Shown here: piece after piece, positions 1 to 11,039 of the stretch
Position numbering within the stretch: position 1 is the stretch's first letter
Layout of the letters: the number at the start of each line of letters is the position of its first letter
DNA from: Branchiostoma floridae
Taxonomy: Eukaryota > Chordata > Leptocardii > Amphioxiformes > Branchiostomatidae
Reading direction: 5' to 3'
Assembly (NCBI RefSeq): GCF_000003815.2
Contig: NC_049987.1
Coordinates: 21,752,052-21,816,051, forward strand
DNA: 64,000 nucleotides
Notes under the pieces: model-generated
What the model was told of the DNA's origin: nothing
Databases searched by the model: none
What the model saw: only the letters and a program-made list of their open reading frames with translations
Position numbers and translations under genes: made by a program

Positions 1-728
1 ATCATATAAATTCTATATCTCTATGTTCCGTCCACACTGGTGATATAGTCCGGTCCGTTGGCATAGAGTTCTACGAAATGTGAACTAAGATGTCGCACAA
101 ACTCGTCACTTAAAATTTGTTACGACGCTGTAACTTTGAAAAGACCAGCCAACTTTAAAGTCTGTGCACAGAAAGATATTACATCAGTTGTAAATACATG
201 ATAATGATAAAGTTTATTGCAAATTCTTTCCCGTGGGCTATTTGCAGGTAACATGAGAGATTCAAATTGTGTAAAACAATATCACAAGTGTCTACTCTAG
301 TCTAAAAGTAGTAAAAAGCTAACTTTTTCGCAGACAATAGAAGACGAAATTTTAAGATTCCCACCTTTTCTATTATGTGTGGGTTTTGTGATGTTATAAT
401 CATGAATAACATTAACGATTTGACAAGCATGGAGACTTTAGCGAACATTCCCATAGCCGTAAAGCTTTGAGGCTTATTCACCGTCGAGGTTGTCGTTCGA
501 AGCAGATCAGTCTTTATTCGTCCTTCTCCACACATTTCATCAGCCGAACTCTCTCCGTGGTGATGTGGTTGTTACAATAGACCGGTTGTTACCACAAACA
601 GACAATGTTTATCTGTTTACGCTGATGTCACCACAAACAGACGATGTTTACATGTATCTGTTTACGCTGATGTCAATCACAAGCGTGGCGACGTGACGTC
701 TGACGGTCAATTCCGCATATGCGTCACT

Positions 729-900
729 CTCCAAGCAGAAGTTCGGCTCCGACTGTTTTTTTTTAACGTGTTTTAGGCGCTTTGTACTGTTTTCTTTATG
801 TTGGCTGGAAGACATAGGGAAACAGTACAAAATAGACTGTCCGGTAAAAACGCCTAAAGCACGTAAAAAAAAACGGCCAGAGCCAAACCTCTGCCTGGAG
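729..900. mobile_element. MITE family A, copy 1
   Basis: The ends CTCCAAGCAGAAGTT and its imperfect complement (AACCTCTGCCTGGAG) form terminal inverted repeats. Inside them a second pair (TGTACTGTTTTC / GAAAACAGTACA type) makes the element fold as one hairpin. No coding capacity. Related copies are at 48528-48703 and 61403-61721. Confidence 0.75.
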
Positions 901-950
901 AAAGTACATTATATAATTATGTCACCTGTAGCTTAACTCAACTGCTTTGA

Positions 951-1345
951 TTAGGCCACAATGACCTGATTATATGGATGACATCCGAGTGCGCATCAAT
1001 TTTCGTCCGCTTTAAGAAAACAAATTTGCGACCATACTGTGAATCGTACAGAGGAGGCGCAAAATGAACAAATCTATGCCAGAAATTGTAAAAAAAAAAA
1101 GAATATCATAAAGCGGATACTAATGTCAAAGTAGAAGATGTGATAAAAAAAGAATTCATCGTAGACTATACCATGTTCTTCGCGCTCAGCCATTTGGTCA
1201 TCCTTCCTGACAACTTACATTTCATATCAAATAATGAATGGAGGCAACTTAATTTTCGGTCCAATCTTTTTTTTTTTTGCAAACTCGCATCATCTATTGA
1301 GTGATTAGAGGATGTCATCTACATAATCAAATCAGCATGGCCTAA
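951..1345. mobile_element. MITE family B, short copy
   Basis: Terminal inverted repeats start TTAGGCCA and extend about 35 bp through GGATGACATCC at both ends. Non-coding. A longer member with the same ends is at 48116-48952. Confidence 0.75.
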
Positions 1346-1408
1346 ATCAGTCGTTTGAAGAATAGAGACATCAGTATTTTCTTTCTAACTTTTGTTGTTT
1401 CTACCCAG

Positions 1409-3874
1409 GTCCGAACTACCATTCATCTGTATGCACGCACCAAGTAAGTACCACCGGAACATGCAGGATACACAAAAAAACTATAAATTATTATATTTCT
1501 CCAATTTCTGCTATTTCCTAGCGACCTATGGAGCTTGTAGCCTGGGTACCATTCGGAAAGTAGTTCACTCCGGCGTTTGATTATTATACACAGTCGCTTC
1601 CAGCTCTGACATTTATTATACACTACATATAGTCGATCATAGTCGCTTCTCTGGTGGGTAGCATAAGCTAACATAGGAATCATTAGGAGCGACCATATAC
1701 TACCCGGATGGTACCCAGGCTATGGAGCCATACGGACCTCATACGTATACGGGCTTGAATATATACGCATTCAAGTCCGTGTGATGTCCGTATGAAAGTC
1801 GTAGCCTCTACTAGATTCTACAAGTCACTGGAAAAATATTAGGAATTGGACAAATGTAGACAGGGACATGCCAGCTGGTCGCCAACCATGATCCTCGGCC
1901 AGCTAACCCTTCTGATTTGGCATGTTATCATTGTTATGTGTCTATCTTTCTCCAATCTCCAGTAGCCATTGGATAGAAGCTGGTAGAGGCTATGAATTTA
2001 ATACGGACTTCATACGGATTTGAATGTATACGCACGTTTCTCCTGTACCTCCTCTTTAAAAAAATGGACCGTTCGGAACCAGTCCGTACCGGTTAGGAAC
2101 CAGTCCGTTCCGGTTTAAGGAACCAGTCCGAACCGGTTAGGAACCAGTCCGTACCGGTTTAAGGAACCAGTCCGAACCGGTTAGGAGCCAGTCCGAACCG
2201 GTTAGGAGCCAGTCCGAACCGGTTAGGAGCCAGTCCGTACCGGTTTAGGAACGGACAGTTCGAACATGTAAGAATAATACCATTATCAACTGTACTCTTG
2301 ACTGAACTACTGCAACCCATGGACCCTTTCTTTGATTTCATCATCCTTTCGACTACATGACATCACAAACTAACCACACAGGATATCAGACGGTATGATT
2401 CACAGGAGAAGGGCCGGCACGTTCCGACCAGGAGTTGGCTTGCGCGCCAATGTTGACATGGCGGCCGCAGGTCCGGGTAGGCTCGGGACATGCCGACGAT
2501 ACAGCCGCACCTGGTTGTCTGTTAGGCCTGGGTCCCAATTCCCAACCAGGGGCCCGGCCGGGTAGCTTTCGGACCCGTAAAATACGATAAGAAAAGCAAT
2601 AAAACACACAGAACGTAAAAAAAAAATTAGTCAGAACCATAGATTCTTTATATTCCTTGATAAGCACAATTTTTCGCTTCCGCAAGCATCCCGGGCCCGT
2701 TTCAGAAATGGGACCTAAGCCGGGCAGTATGTGGGAACGAAAAGTGCCATATAGAAGAGAGAAAAAAAACACGTAAAACATGACAAAAATATAATGATTA
2801 GTCTTGAGCATAGCCTGACTAAATCGCGCTCCTAGCGGCCGGCCTTACAGTTGCCACCATCATAACCCCAGCCAGTGAGAGATTGTGTAAAAACAGGCTA
2901 GTCATGAGCACCATTTTTTTCACGTTTCTTGATACAAATTGTATTTTTCATTATAAGCATTACTCGGGCGCAACGTTGTACTGCTTCTCTGACATAGGCC
3001 ATTAAACACATATAAAGAAAGTTTCAAGCTATCTAATGTAGAGGTCGATGCTAGATTTGATGACACAGTAGTGAATTCCATGAAGCGAAGAATGTCATCA
3101 AAGTCTCCCTTCTTTACCCGATCAAATATGGGCTGAGATTTGTAATGGTGCAAAAAAAGAAGAAAGCACCTCATCTTGGAGGTTGTCTATTTCTTGTTCT
3201 TTTCGGGGTCGGCACGCGTATTCGCACCGGTCGTCATTTACTTTTATCGCCATATCAGCTAGACATTGATTTCTATCGTTACGGATATCAGACGCAAAGC
3301 TGTTTGTCAGCTGTCAATCAAACATGTAGACTACACACCGGCGCAGTCTACACACAAGCACGGGGCGACTGGGGCATAGGTGATAGTCGGCGTATCGATC
3401 TGTACAGGTGTGACCGTGAGGTCGAATAGACGGAGTTTTATTGTGTGGTTAATGTTATTGGCTGTGTATAGTTATAGTCAATCTGACATCTAAACTACAC
3501 ACCGGCGGTTGTCTACACACAAGCATAGGGGGCCACAGGGCGGCCCCACAACGGCAGCGGCAGGGATTATAGGCCATATCGATCTGCAAAATGTGAACGT
3601 ACTTAAGGTCGAACGGACGAAGTTTTTATAGCGTTGTGTGTAGTTTTCGTGTAGCCTCTCTATGCTGTATTATCGATTCTTGTATTGTATTGTATTATTT
3701 TATTTGGCAGCTCCTTTCTTGTACCGACGTAGTTTCATTGCGTGTATGCAGTACATATATGTATTTCGTATCACATGGTTCTCAAAGCAATCCGGTAATA
3801 CATCATGTGGTATGTTATTTATGCCCCCCCCCCCCAAAAAAAACACGCACACACACACATAAACACATACACGT

Positions 3875-3935
<61 letters not shown>

Positions 3936-6462
3936 GGAAACATTCCTGTCCCTGGTGCTGAACACCCCTTCCTCAACACAGGTAGGCAGACATCCCTGTC
4001 CTTAGTGCTGAACAACATCCACACACACTGGTCACAATGGACCTCGGAGCTCAGAGCTATTGGCCTGGTCAGTTTGGCAGCGCTTGAACCCCACTGTTAC
4101 ACACCGAGAGGTTCCCCTACGGTATCCGTCAGTCCACTGGGACAAATTTGTGGCTTCGGGGCCAAGCCGGGGTACACCCCTATGGGTTCTGGTGCAAATA
4201 TAGCCTGGAATCCAACCGTATTATAGCTCCCTAGTCTCTTCTGTCCTCTCCATATGATATTTGCGGGCTAAAGAGGACAAAATAGACTCGGGAGCTATAA
4301 TACAGTTAGATACCAGGCTAGTGCAAATGTGGCCAAAGTATTATCCCCCTGCGGCTATTCCGTTATTTTGATGTCTGCGATTGTTCATTCCTTGACAAAG
4401 ACTGTTGCTGTTCAGTCGAAAATTTGGGTGAGTCCAATTTTTGTGTTGGAAATTGCATTCTAACTACATTGTAGTTCAAAATGTCTAGATAATGTATAGA
4501 TGTGATGGTTGTCCTAACCTGAATGACATGCTGAATTTCCAGCCTGCGACGATCCGCCTTTCATGAACAACACCGTCAGGTTCAACTGCGAGCCCCCCTA
4601 CGACCAGCAGGAGGTCTGCGTCTACTCATGCATCACGCCGGGGTTCCACTTGTTCGAGGGGACCAACTCCTCCTCCACGGCCACGTGTTTGGACGGGAAC
4701 TGGCACGGGCCCTTCATGTCATGCAACTGTAACTTTCAAGCATCAATGCCATCATCCTACGCAGGGACATCTAACAGCCAAACTGCCTGTCTGGATGTGC
4801 CCTGCTTTTTTTTCTATTTTGCTTTTGGACAGACGAGGACAATGTGGCACTGCACTCAAGTTTTAGTAACTTATATTAACATTGCCACATACAAGGTACA
4901 GACAGAAGGTACCCATTTTTACACCTGAGTAAAGTGAAGAAGGTCGTGTAAAGTGCCTTTCGCAAGGGCACAACGTCGGGGCGGGGCACGGCGGGGATCG
5001 AACTCAGAACCTCTTGGTTCCGAGCCGAACGCTCTACCAGTTACGCCACGCCCGACGCCAACCTGCTCTTTCAACCGTGACCCTTAGTTCCTGACCGCCC
5101 TGCTTATTAGTATTAATGTATTCCACAGGAACTAAGGGTGACGGTTGAAAGAGCAGGGTACATCCAGACAAGCACTTTGGCTGTTAGATGTCCCTGCGTA
5201 GGAGGATGCTTTTAAGTAGATGCAGGGCCTGGATAAAGATGCTATTTAAAAAAAAACCCTTGCTTTATTATTACTACCAACGTTGATGAAGGGTAGACAC
5301 CCAGTTTAGGCTTACGGTCACATTTTCAACCCTGGCAGCTTTCGGGGGCGAAAAGAATGACATAAAAGACATTAAAATACACAAAATGTCAAAATAAGAT
5401 TCATCGGCATGATTTCTGTATATCTATAGGTATACATTTTAATTTTTCGCTTCTTAAAAGATCCCGACCGCGCCCCGATTTGGAAATATGACCGATGCGT
5501 TACACGGCGCCACGTGTTTTACGTGTGTGTTTTGTGACGTTTTTATACAACATTTTAGTGGGTCGTGTTTTTAGCTCTTCTCCGGCAGTTCATGTGACGA
5601 AATGAACTGAAAAAAGAGCAAAACACCACAAAAACACACGTAAAACTAGCCTTAACTCTGCTTGGATATGACTTCAAGGGTACATCCCACTTCTTTTGTG
5701 CCCATGTAGATCTGCATTTCGCAAACCCTAACTTGATCCATATAAACTTATTTTCAGTAACGTAAAAATGCTATGGTGCAGGCTGGGTGGCAGCCTATTT
5801 AACTACCGGGCCTCCCATACTCGCTCGTGTAGGAAGCCCGGTACACTAACTAGGCTGACACCCAGGCTAGCTCTGGAGTACAACAGCAGCTGGATGTTAG
5901 ATATATAAACTGACATACATATTTGTCGTATTGGCTCTCGCCAGCATAAGCATATCATCTTTAGATCAGACTTACTTTCTAAGAGCTGCTGGATCCCGGT
6001 CCCAGATCTTACTCCAACCATTGCTTAATCTATGTAACGCTAGTTCACCTTTATCCGCGGGGTATCCTATATCCGTTTTTATATCAAACTGCAATATATT
6101 CGATATATTGCAGTTTAAAACCACCGTCCGTCAACATGACATCCCTAAGTAACAACGGATATAGGCTAATCCTCGGATAAAGGTGAACTAGCGTCACCCT
6201 AAGCGTGTGATACACAATTATAATACATTCTTCTCCCCCAGCGGATTGCCCGGAGCCAATTGTGAACCCGGGGGTCGCCATGATGGGACCAAGCTGCGAA
6301 GCACCCTACATCACCGGAGACATGTGCTTCTTCGAATGCCTAGATGAGGAAGGACTGAACATCGGCGACCACGACATGTCGTGTTTTGATGGCGTATGGA
6401 TCCATGCAGACACAGATACGGAAGGGACCCCCCTCATCTGTAAGGGGCACTATCGCCAGTAA
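1409..6462 (+). CDS. Selectin-like C-type lectin/CCP gene, left-arm copy (3' part only)
   Basis: Three exons are visible: 1409-1443, 4543-4728 and 6242-6462. The first encodes the tail of a C-type lectin domain (ELPFICMHAP, the usual PFIC ending). The next two each encode one CCP/sushi module; the last ends in TAA after LICKGHYRQ, so there is no membrane anchor. Splice sites are clean (CAG/GTAAGT, CCAG/GTAACT, CCCAG) and phases agree (2, then 1, then 1). Each CCP has six cysteines instead of four; the extra pair lies in the motif C-x2-PY-x4-C-x3-C. A paralogue at 34211-41623 on the other strand has the same exon lengths or nearly so (35; 186 versus 183). The product is probably a secreted carbohydrate- or ligand-binding protein; ligand unknown. 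The 5' exons are outside the window. Confidence 0.82.
1538..1722. mobile_element. MITE family C (MULE-like), copy 1
   Basis: Ends TAGCCTGGGTACCAT and complement. Flanks share TGGAGC, consistent with a decayed 9-bp target duplication. Other copies at 34727-35024 and 52545-52792 have clearer 9-bp duplications. Confidence 0.65.
1801..1992. mobile_element. MITE family D, copy 1
   Basis: Ends GTAGCCTCTAC and GTAGAGGCTA are inverted; interior non-coding. The same ends with a longer repeat bound the element at 10228-10545. Confidence 0.55.
2062..2255. repeat. Minisatellite with ACCGGTT core
   Basis: About eight copies of a 21-24 bp unit containing AACCAGTCCG and AACCGGTT. Each unit carries a self-complementary ACCGGT core. 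The open reading frame on the minus strand through it (repeated APNRFGL) is an effect of the repeat, not a gene. Confidence 0.85.
2522..2719. mobile_element. MITE family E, copy 1
   Basis: Inverted ends TTAGGCCTGGGTCCCA / TGGGACCTAA followed by a GC-rich GGGCCCGG segment near each end and an AT-rich middle. This layout recurs at 5306-5495, 8966-9175, 16764-16945, 21953-22130 and 36909-37024. Confidence 0.65.
3843..3933. repeat. (CA)n microsatellite
   Basis: About 90 bp of CA dinucleotides with interruptions, directly after a poly-C/poly-A tract. It lies in the intron between the left-arm lectin exons. It is followed at 3940-4030 by two units resembling the 85-bp array at the right end of the window (CATCCCTGTCCTTAGTG). 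Confidence 0.95.
4203..4321. mobile_element. Small hairpin element
   Basis: TAGCCTGGAAT...TATAGCTCCC is mirrored by GGGAGCTATAATA...CCAGGCTA, giving a nearly complete stem of about 35 bp with a short loop. Non-coding MITE-like insertion in the intron. Confidence 0.6.
4738..5212. mobile_element. MITE with about 50-bp inverted ends carrying a nested SINE and hairpin
   Basis: The left end (AAGCATC...CATCCTACGCAGGGACATCT...) is complementary to the right end (...GATGTCCCTGCGTAGGAGGATGCTT) over about 50 bp. Inside are a tRNA-derived SINE (4905-5062) and a second inverted pair at 5067-5157 with arms CCTGCTCTTTCAACCGT / ACGGTTGAAAGAGCAGG. It starts only about 10 bp after the splice donor of the CCP exon at 4728. 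Confidence 0.7.
4905..5062 (-). repeat. tRNA-derived SINE
   Basis: Read on the minus strand, the head resembles a tRNA with an A-box-like TGGCGTAACTGGTAGAG and a B-box-like GAGTTCGATCC. It is followed by a tail with GGCACTTTACACGAC and CTCAGGTGTAAA. The tail motif GGCACTTTACACGAC recurs at 40297-40460. It is not called as a functional tRNA because the stems are imperfect and a SINE tail follows directly. Confidence 0.75.
5306..5495. mobile_element. MITE family E, copy 2 (right end decayed)
   Basis: Begins TTAGGCTTACGGTCACATTTTC, followed by the GCAGCTTTCGGGGGCGAAAAG segment typical of the family. The opposite end has GCGCCCCGATTTGGAAATATGACC but lacks a clean terminus. Directly downstream (5510-5655) is another hairpin with arms GTGTGTTTTGTG / CACAAAAACACACG. 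Confidence 0.55.
6034..6198. mobile_element. MITE family F, copy 1
   Basis: Inverted ends of about 43 bp (CTAGTTCACCTTTATCCG and complement) with a central AT palindrome around AATATATTCGATATATT. It sits in the intron just before the last CCP exon. A diverged copy follows the gene at 6467-6648. Confidence 0.75.
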
Positions 6463-6466
6463 ACCT

Positions 6467-6648
6467 AGTTAGCCTTTATGCGGGTGTAACCTTTATCCGT
6501 TGCGTTAAAAACAGGATACTATCAAACTGCACTGCAGTATTTCGAAAATATTGCAATTTAAAATCGCCAACCGTCGACTTGATGTCCCTAAGTACCCTTT
6601 AGAAAACGGACATAGGTTACCCCACTGATTAAGGTTAACCAGCGTTAT
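6467..6648. mobile_element. MITE family F, copy 2 (diverged)
   Basis: Same layout as 6034-6198: CTTTATCCG near the left, a central AATATTGCA hairpin, ATGTCCCTAAGTA, and AAGGTTAACCAGCG at the right. It begins within 5 bp of the stop codon of the lectin/CCP gene, so it lies in or makes up the 3' UTR. Confidence 0.65.
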
Positions 6649-6757
6649 CTCCTTTCTTTCTTTCTTTCTTTCTTTCTTTCATTCTTCTTTCTTTCCGCTT
6701 TCTTTCTTTCTTTCTTTCTGTCTTTCTTTCTTTCTGTCTTTCTTTCTTTCTTTTCTT
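6649..6757. repeat. (TTTC)n microsatellite
   Basis: About 110 bp of TTTC repeats with a few substitutions, directly after MITE copy 6467-6648. Confidence 0.95.
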
Positions 6758-7369
6758 CAGTCTGCCTAACCTCAGACTGAGGACGAAGCGTTTTTTTGTC
6801 ATTTGATAGTAGGGCAATGCGGCTTCGCTTCGGGTTGCATATCTAGACAAGCACACCAGGTTACCTCTACTCTTCCTGATAAGAACTTGCAATTGGTTTC
6901 TTTACGTGCGGAGGTTTAGCACTTGAGGCTAATGCACGAAGTTCCCTCATATACGGGGACGCCTGCTTTACGTCACCATCAGAAATGACGAATACAACAC
7001 GTCATTTTGGATGTTAACGTGAGGCTGTATGTCTATATATTAACATCATATTGTATATACAATCACAGGTTGGCCAAGCTAGAATCAACCGTGCACGTGC
7101 TGGTGACATTCTAGAAGTAATGATGGATTTTCCGTACCTGGCACATACTAGACAGATATCCTGCAGGTTATATTTTGAAAAGGGGGGGTGGGCGTTCACG
7201 GGTAGTTTACAGGCTATTTTCTGGCATGGCCCCTACGTGGCCCCGTGGGACGCCCTACGGTTCCCGGGCTATTTTGGGGGCAAGGCTGGGTCCCTGAATT
7301 TTTTTTTTCAAACTCGGAGTTAAAAATAATCTCGAGACCCAGCAAAATAATGCACGTCGTGACCTAACC

Positions 7370-7755
7370 GTGAAAACGCAGACTAAAATGAGTCCCCTGT
7401 TTTAGGCCCTTATCCACCACATACTAGAAAGAGACCCAGACTAAAAGTGAGTCCCATGTTTCAGGTCCTTATCCACCTCATACTAGAGATCCAGACTAAA
7501 ACTGAGTCCCCTGTTTCAGGCCCTTATCCACCTCATACTAGAGATCCAGACTAAAACTGAATCCCCTGTTTCAGGCCCTTATCCACCGCATACTAGATGG
7601 AGACCCAGACTAAAACTGAGTTCCCTGTTTCAGGTCCTTATACATGTACACCTCATACTAGAGATCCAGACTAAAACTGAGTCCCCTGTTTCAGGTCATT
7701 ATCCACCTCGTACTAGATGGAGAACCAGACTAAAAATGAGTCTCCTGTTTCAGGT
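7370..7755. repeat. Tandem array of about 55-60 bp units
   Basis: Six to seven copies of a unit containing CAGACTAAAACTGAGTCCC, TGTTTCAGG and CCTTATCCACCTCATACTAG. It borders the 24-bp minisatellite. Two units with the same sequence occur inverted at about 33880-33990, in the right arm of the inverted duplication. Confidence 0.9.
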
Positions 7756-7883
7756 GAATAGTGCGTGAGAAGACCAGCCGGATCAGCACACCTGGTGAGA
7801 CTGTCGGAATCTCCTCTCCGTGTAGAACAGCGGTACGAGACCAACACCGCCTGAACCGTCACACTGGCGATCTGACATGGAGT

Positions 7884-8604
7884 AAACTTAGTCTCAGAAC
7901 ATGGAGAAAACTTAGTCTCAGAACATGGAGAAAACTTAGTCTCAGAACATGGAGAAAACTTAGTCTCAGAACATGGAGAAAACTTAGACTCAGAACATGG
8001 AGAAAACTTAGTCTCAGAACATGGAGAAAACTTAGTCTCAGAACATGGAGAAAACTTACTAGTAGTCTCAGAACATGGAGAAAACTTACTAGTAGTCTCA
8101 GAACATGGAGAAAACTTACTAGTAGTTTCAGAACATGGAGAAAACTTAGTCTCAGAACATGGAGAAAACTTAGTCTCAGAACATGGAGAAAACTTAGTCT
8201 CAGAACATGGAGAAAACTTAGTCTCAGAACATGGAGAAAACTTAGTCTCAGAACATGGAGAAAACTTAGTCTCAGTACATGGAGAAAACTTAGTCTCAGA
8301 ACATGGAGAAACTTAGTCTCAGAACATGGAGAAAACTTAGTCTCAGAACATGGAGAAAACTTAGTCTCAGAACATGGAGAAAACTTAGTCTCAGAACATG
8401 GAGAAAACTTAGTCTCAGAACATGGAGAAAACTTAGTCTCAGAACATGGAGAAAACTTAGTCTCAGAACATGGAGAAAACTTAGTCTCAGAACATGGAGA
8501 AAACTTAGTCTCAGAACATGGAGAAAACTTAGTCTCAGAACATGGAGAAAACTTAGTCTCAGAACATGGAGAAAACTTAGTCTCAGAACATGGAGAAACT
8601 TAGT
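7884..8604. repeat. 24-bp minisatellite, about 30 copies
   Basis: The unit is ACTTAGTCTCAGAACATGG followed by AGAAA. Three units carry an extra ACTAGT hexamer. Because 24 is a multiple of three, long open frames appear (repeated LSLRTWRK or LVSEHGEN). These follow from the repeat and there is no sign of a gene. Only two to three units remain in the inverted right-arm counterpart (33690-33756). Confidence 0.95.
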
Positions 8605-8965
8605 CTCAACTCATGGATGTACTGATGGATTTAATACCCGTGCAGTCCTTCTGAAGTTGTAGAAACGTTTTGTTGTCCAAATGCACAACAAAAATGACCA
8701 AGATGGTTAACATTGCTCACAGATGTAATGTGAGGTCAAGCCTTAGACTGGCAAATTAGTCATTAAACTGCCAGGGAATGAATCCGGTGTCTGTTATTGT
8801 ATACGTAATTGTTCACACGTAAACTTCAAGCAGATGTTGGGAGTCTAAACCGTTAGGTTATCCTAGCTGCTCATTTCTGTGATCGTGAAAATCCGCCCCT
8901 CAAGCTAGGAAAACGTGACGATTCAGCCTTCCATACATCTGCTTGGATATAAGTACACGCGCTTC

Positions 8966-9175
8966 TTAGGCTAACGTCGCATTGCCAAACAGGGACCCGG
9001 ACGGGCTGTTTGTGGAAACGAAAATAGAAATGTATACATATACACAAATATACACAAATAATGCCCATGACTGTTCTCTTTACGTTTTGTATAGTTTGGC
9101 GTCTTTTATACCATACATTTCGTTCCCGAAAGCTGCCCGGCCGGGCCCCGGTTTCGAAATGTGACGTAGGCCTAA
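8966..9175. mobile_element. MITE family E, best-preserved copy
   Basis: Ends TTAGGCTAACGTCGCATT and AATGTGACGTAGGCCTAA are inverted. Internal GGGACCCGGACGGGCTG and CAGCTGCCCGGCCGGG-type segments pair with each other. About 210 bp, non-coding. Confidence 0.75.
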
Positions 9176-9375
9176 CACACACGTATTGAGTAAGGTTGTA
9201 TTCAGGCATGGACTTTACGGATAAATAATTATAAGGCACGACAAAGAACATTCGACGTTTCAATCACACTTTGCCAATCTTCTCAAAACCCTGTTTTGTC
9301 TGCAGAATGCAGATATTACGGCCCACTGGTCCTGAATATAGAGTGTACATATTTAGCCCAACCCCAATTTTGTTA

Positions 9376-9624
9376 GGCCCCCTTTCCACTAGACGGCGAT
9401 CGCGCTGCGCTCTCACTGCGACCTAAATAGGATATGTGTAATCTTCACTTTCACACTTGGTACATCATACAAAACGTATCGTACAAAGTGTGACTGAGAA
9501 GACAACAAAACACACAAGGTGTAAAAAGATTCGTTTATTTTCTATAGAATTCGTTGAGCGATCTGTCAAATTTGAGGTCGCAGAGAGAGCGCGGAGAGAG
9601 TGCCGTCCTAGTGGAAAGGGGGTA
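9376..9624. mobile_element. MITE with CCCCCTTTCCACTAG ends, possible Harbinger type
   Basis: Ends CCCCCTTTCCACTAG-ACGGC and GCCGTCCTAGTGGAAAGGGGG are inverted; a TTA flanks each side, compatible with the 3-bp target duplication of PIF/Harbinger elements. A second pair (CGCTCTCACTGCGACCT / AGGTCGCAGAGAGAGCG) lies inside. Confidence 0.65.
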
Positions 9625-10227
9625 TTAGCAACAGGACTGACGTATGCGTCATTAAACAACTTTGCTCAAATGCGATCCTTCGGAGAGAGAGGGCCGGCAT
9701 GTTTGTCATTTGTCATGGTTCAGAGTTACTGACATTGGCTAACTGCAAACAAAAATTGGTTTTCCCGAGAAGTATCGTACTCTGGGACTACTCATTGCCA
9801 CCAAGTACTGCAGGGAAATCCTCATTGGACAGCTTCAAATAATGCTTACAGTATACAGCTAGTTGTACAAAGTAAAGGCTATGTGTGACAGGTCTTTCAG
9901 TGGAATATAACCAGCTGCTGCCGTGCCGAGCGCGTGCGTGCAAACCCGGTGTATTACGACGAAGGGCGGTTAAACTGGCTATAGTATAGAGATACACGTA
10001 CAGAAGCTGATGTGTCATACCAAAGTGCTGTTTTTTATACTGGCTATAGAGATACACGTACAGAAGCTGATATGCCATACCAAAGTGCTGTTTTTTATTT
10101 ACCAGCGATACCGATACAGATACAGATACGGAAGCAGGTGTTTTACGCCGAAGCACGGTAGTAATACCAGCTATGCAGATATAGATAGAGATACAAATAA
10201 TGTAATACTACATGTACACAATAACGT

Positions 10228-10545
10228 TAGCCTCTACCGGGCTCTCTGGATCGTTGGTTAAATAGTAGAACATTGACAAGTAGAGGGAATAGTGTGCTAG
10301 GGGAGTCGGTCAGCCAGAGGACCCAAGGATCCCTAGCACACCATTGCAGTAGAAGCCGCTTAATTGCACTGCCTATTTGCCAGTGAATTCCGTGCAATTA
10401 TCCAGCTGGACTGCACCAGTTTGGGATTTCTTGCAGTTAACAGAAGTGTGCGTTAATCCGTTGTGCAATTATCTGGCTTAAACTGTACCTCTAGATCTAT
10501 AATTTCTACTATTGACCAACGACCTGCGGAGCCTGGTAGAGGCTA
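10228..10545. mobile_element. MITE family D, copy 2, with a nested family H element
   Basis: Inverted ends of about 43 bp begin TAGCCTCTACC and include GTTGGT(T/C)AA...TAGTAGAA. Family H element 10346-10486 is inserted inside. The right end stops only a few bases before a TATAAAAG box upstream of the esterase gene. Confidence 0.7.
10346..10486. mobile_element. MITE family H, copy 1 (Tigger/mariner-like ends)
   Basis: Starts CAGTAGAAGCCGCTTAATTGCAC and has several internal GTGCAATTATC motifs. The better copy at 21713-21867 has inverted ends. A lone end is at about 51036-51062. Confidence 0.6.
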
Positions 10546-10548
10546 CTG

Positions 10549-10556
10549 TATAAAAG
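10549..10556 (+). promoter_or_regulatory. Candidate TATA box of the cholinesterase-like gene
   Basis: TATAAAAG lies about 270 bp before a good splice donor (ACAG/GTAAGA at 10818/10819) that could end a 5' UTR exon. It falls directly after the right end of the MITE at 10228-10545. The assignment is inferred from position; no transcript evidence. Confidence 0.4.
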
Positions 10557-10740
10557 TCTCGATGCCTGAACTCCGGTCTTGGTGACATGCCCGACCTGTA
10601 GGTCACTTTCTACCAAACGAGCAACTATTGGCTGTTGGTCATCACGGAAGAATAGTTGTCATGATCAATGAATGAATGAATGTATGAGGAGGCTATTTGA
10701 TCACCACAACACCCCGGAACGCAAATAAGTCAGGAAGTTA

Positions 10741-10818
10741 CCGTGAGGGGTACAGCCCACAGACTCATTCAAGTCGCAGCGAGGACACAACCGACTACAG
10801 ATCCTGTAAAGATTACAG
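10741..10818 (+). other. Candidate 5' UTR exon of the cholinesterase-like gene
   Basis: The coding first exon starts after a splice acceptor (GTCCACAG at 11361-11368), so an upstream non-coding exon is expected. The segment ending GATTACAG/GTAAGAG at 10818 is the best donor upstream. Its 5' limit is not visible. Confidence 0.4.
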
Positions 10819-11039
10819 GTAAGAGCGGTGACTCTATCTTTTTAAGGAATCTTGAGACGTTATAAAAAGATCTCAAGATCCTCATGAAAAATTTCAATAT
10901 TGACTCGAAACGTCTCAAGATCTACCGCAAAGTCTCAAGATTTTTTGATTTTCCTACCCGCGGCGCAGTGAGACTGCCACCGTACGGCTCTAGCTCTGCG
11001 GAGGTTACTTTTGGAAAATCATATTTCGGAACAGATCCT

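Larger units (their letters stand above)
1..1408. other. Non-coding start of window: intron/upstream of lectin gene with MITEs
   Basis: I see no convincing exon here. It should be intron upstream of the lectin C-terminal exon at 1409, because that exon begins inside a codon. It holds a short tandem duplication at about 585-680 (a roughly 38-bp unit with the core ACAGACAATGTTTA, twice) and two inverted-repeat elements listed separately (729-900 and 951-1345). The earlier exons of the lectin gene (signal peptide and first half of the lectin domain) must lie before the window. Confidence 0.6.

Noticed and set aside
3636-4226. 196-codon frame with poly His-Thr
   Set aside because: It runs through a (CA)n microsatellite and flanking repeats; no splice context and no conserved domain. 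The same holds for the Val-Cys frames on the opposite strand and at 47140-47519.
7761-8662. Long open frames (280 and 119 codons) with repeated LSLRTWRK / LVSEHGEN
   Set aside because: They follow from a 24-bp tandem repeat, a multiple of three without stops in that frame. There is no unique domain, the frame changes wherever a unit is 23 bp, and the right-arm copy has only two to three units.
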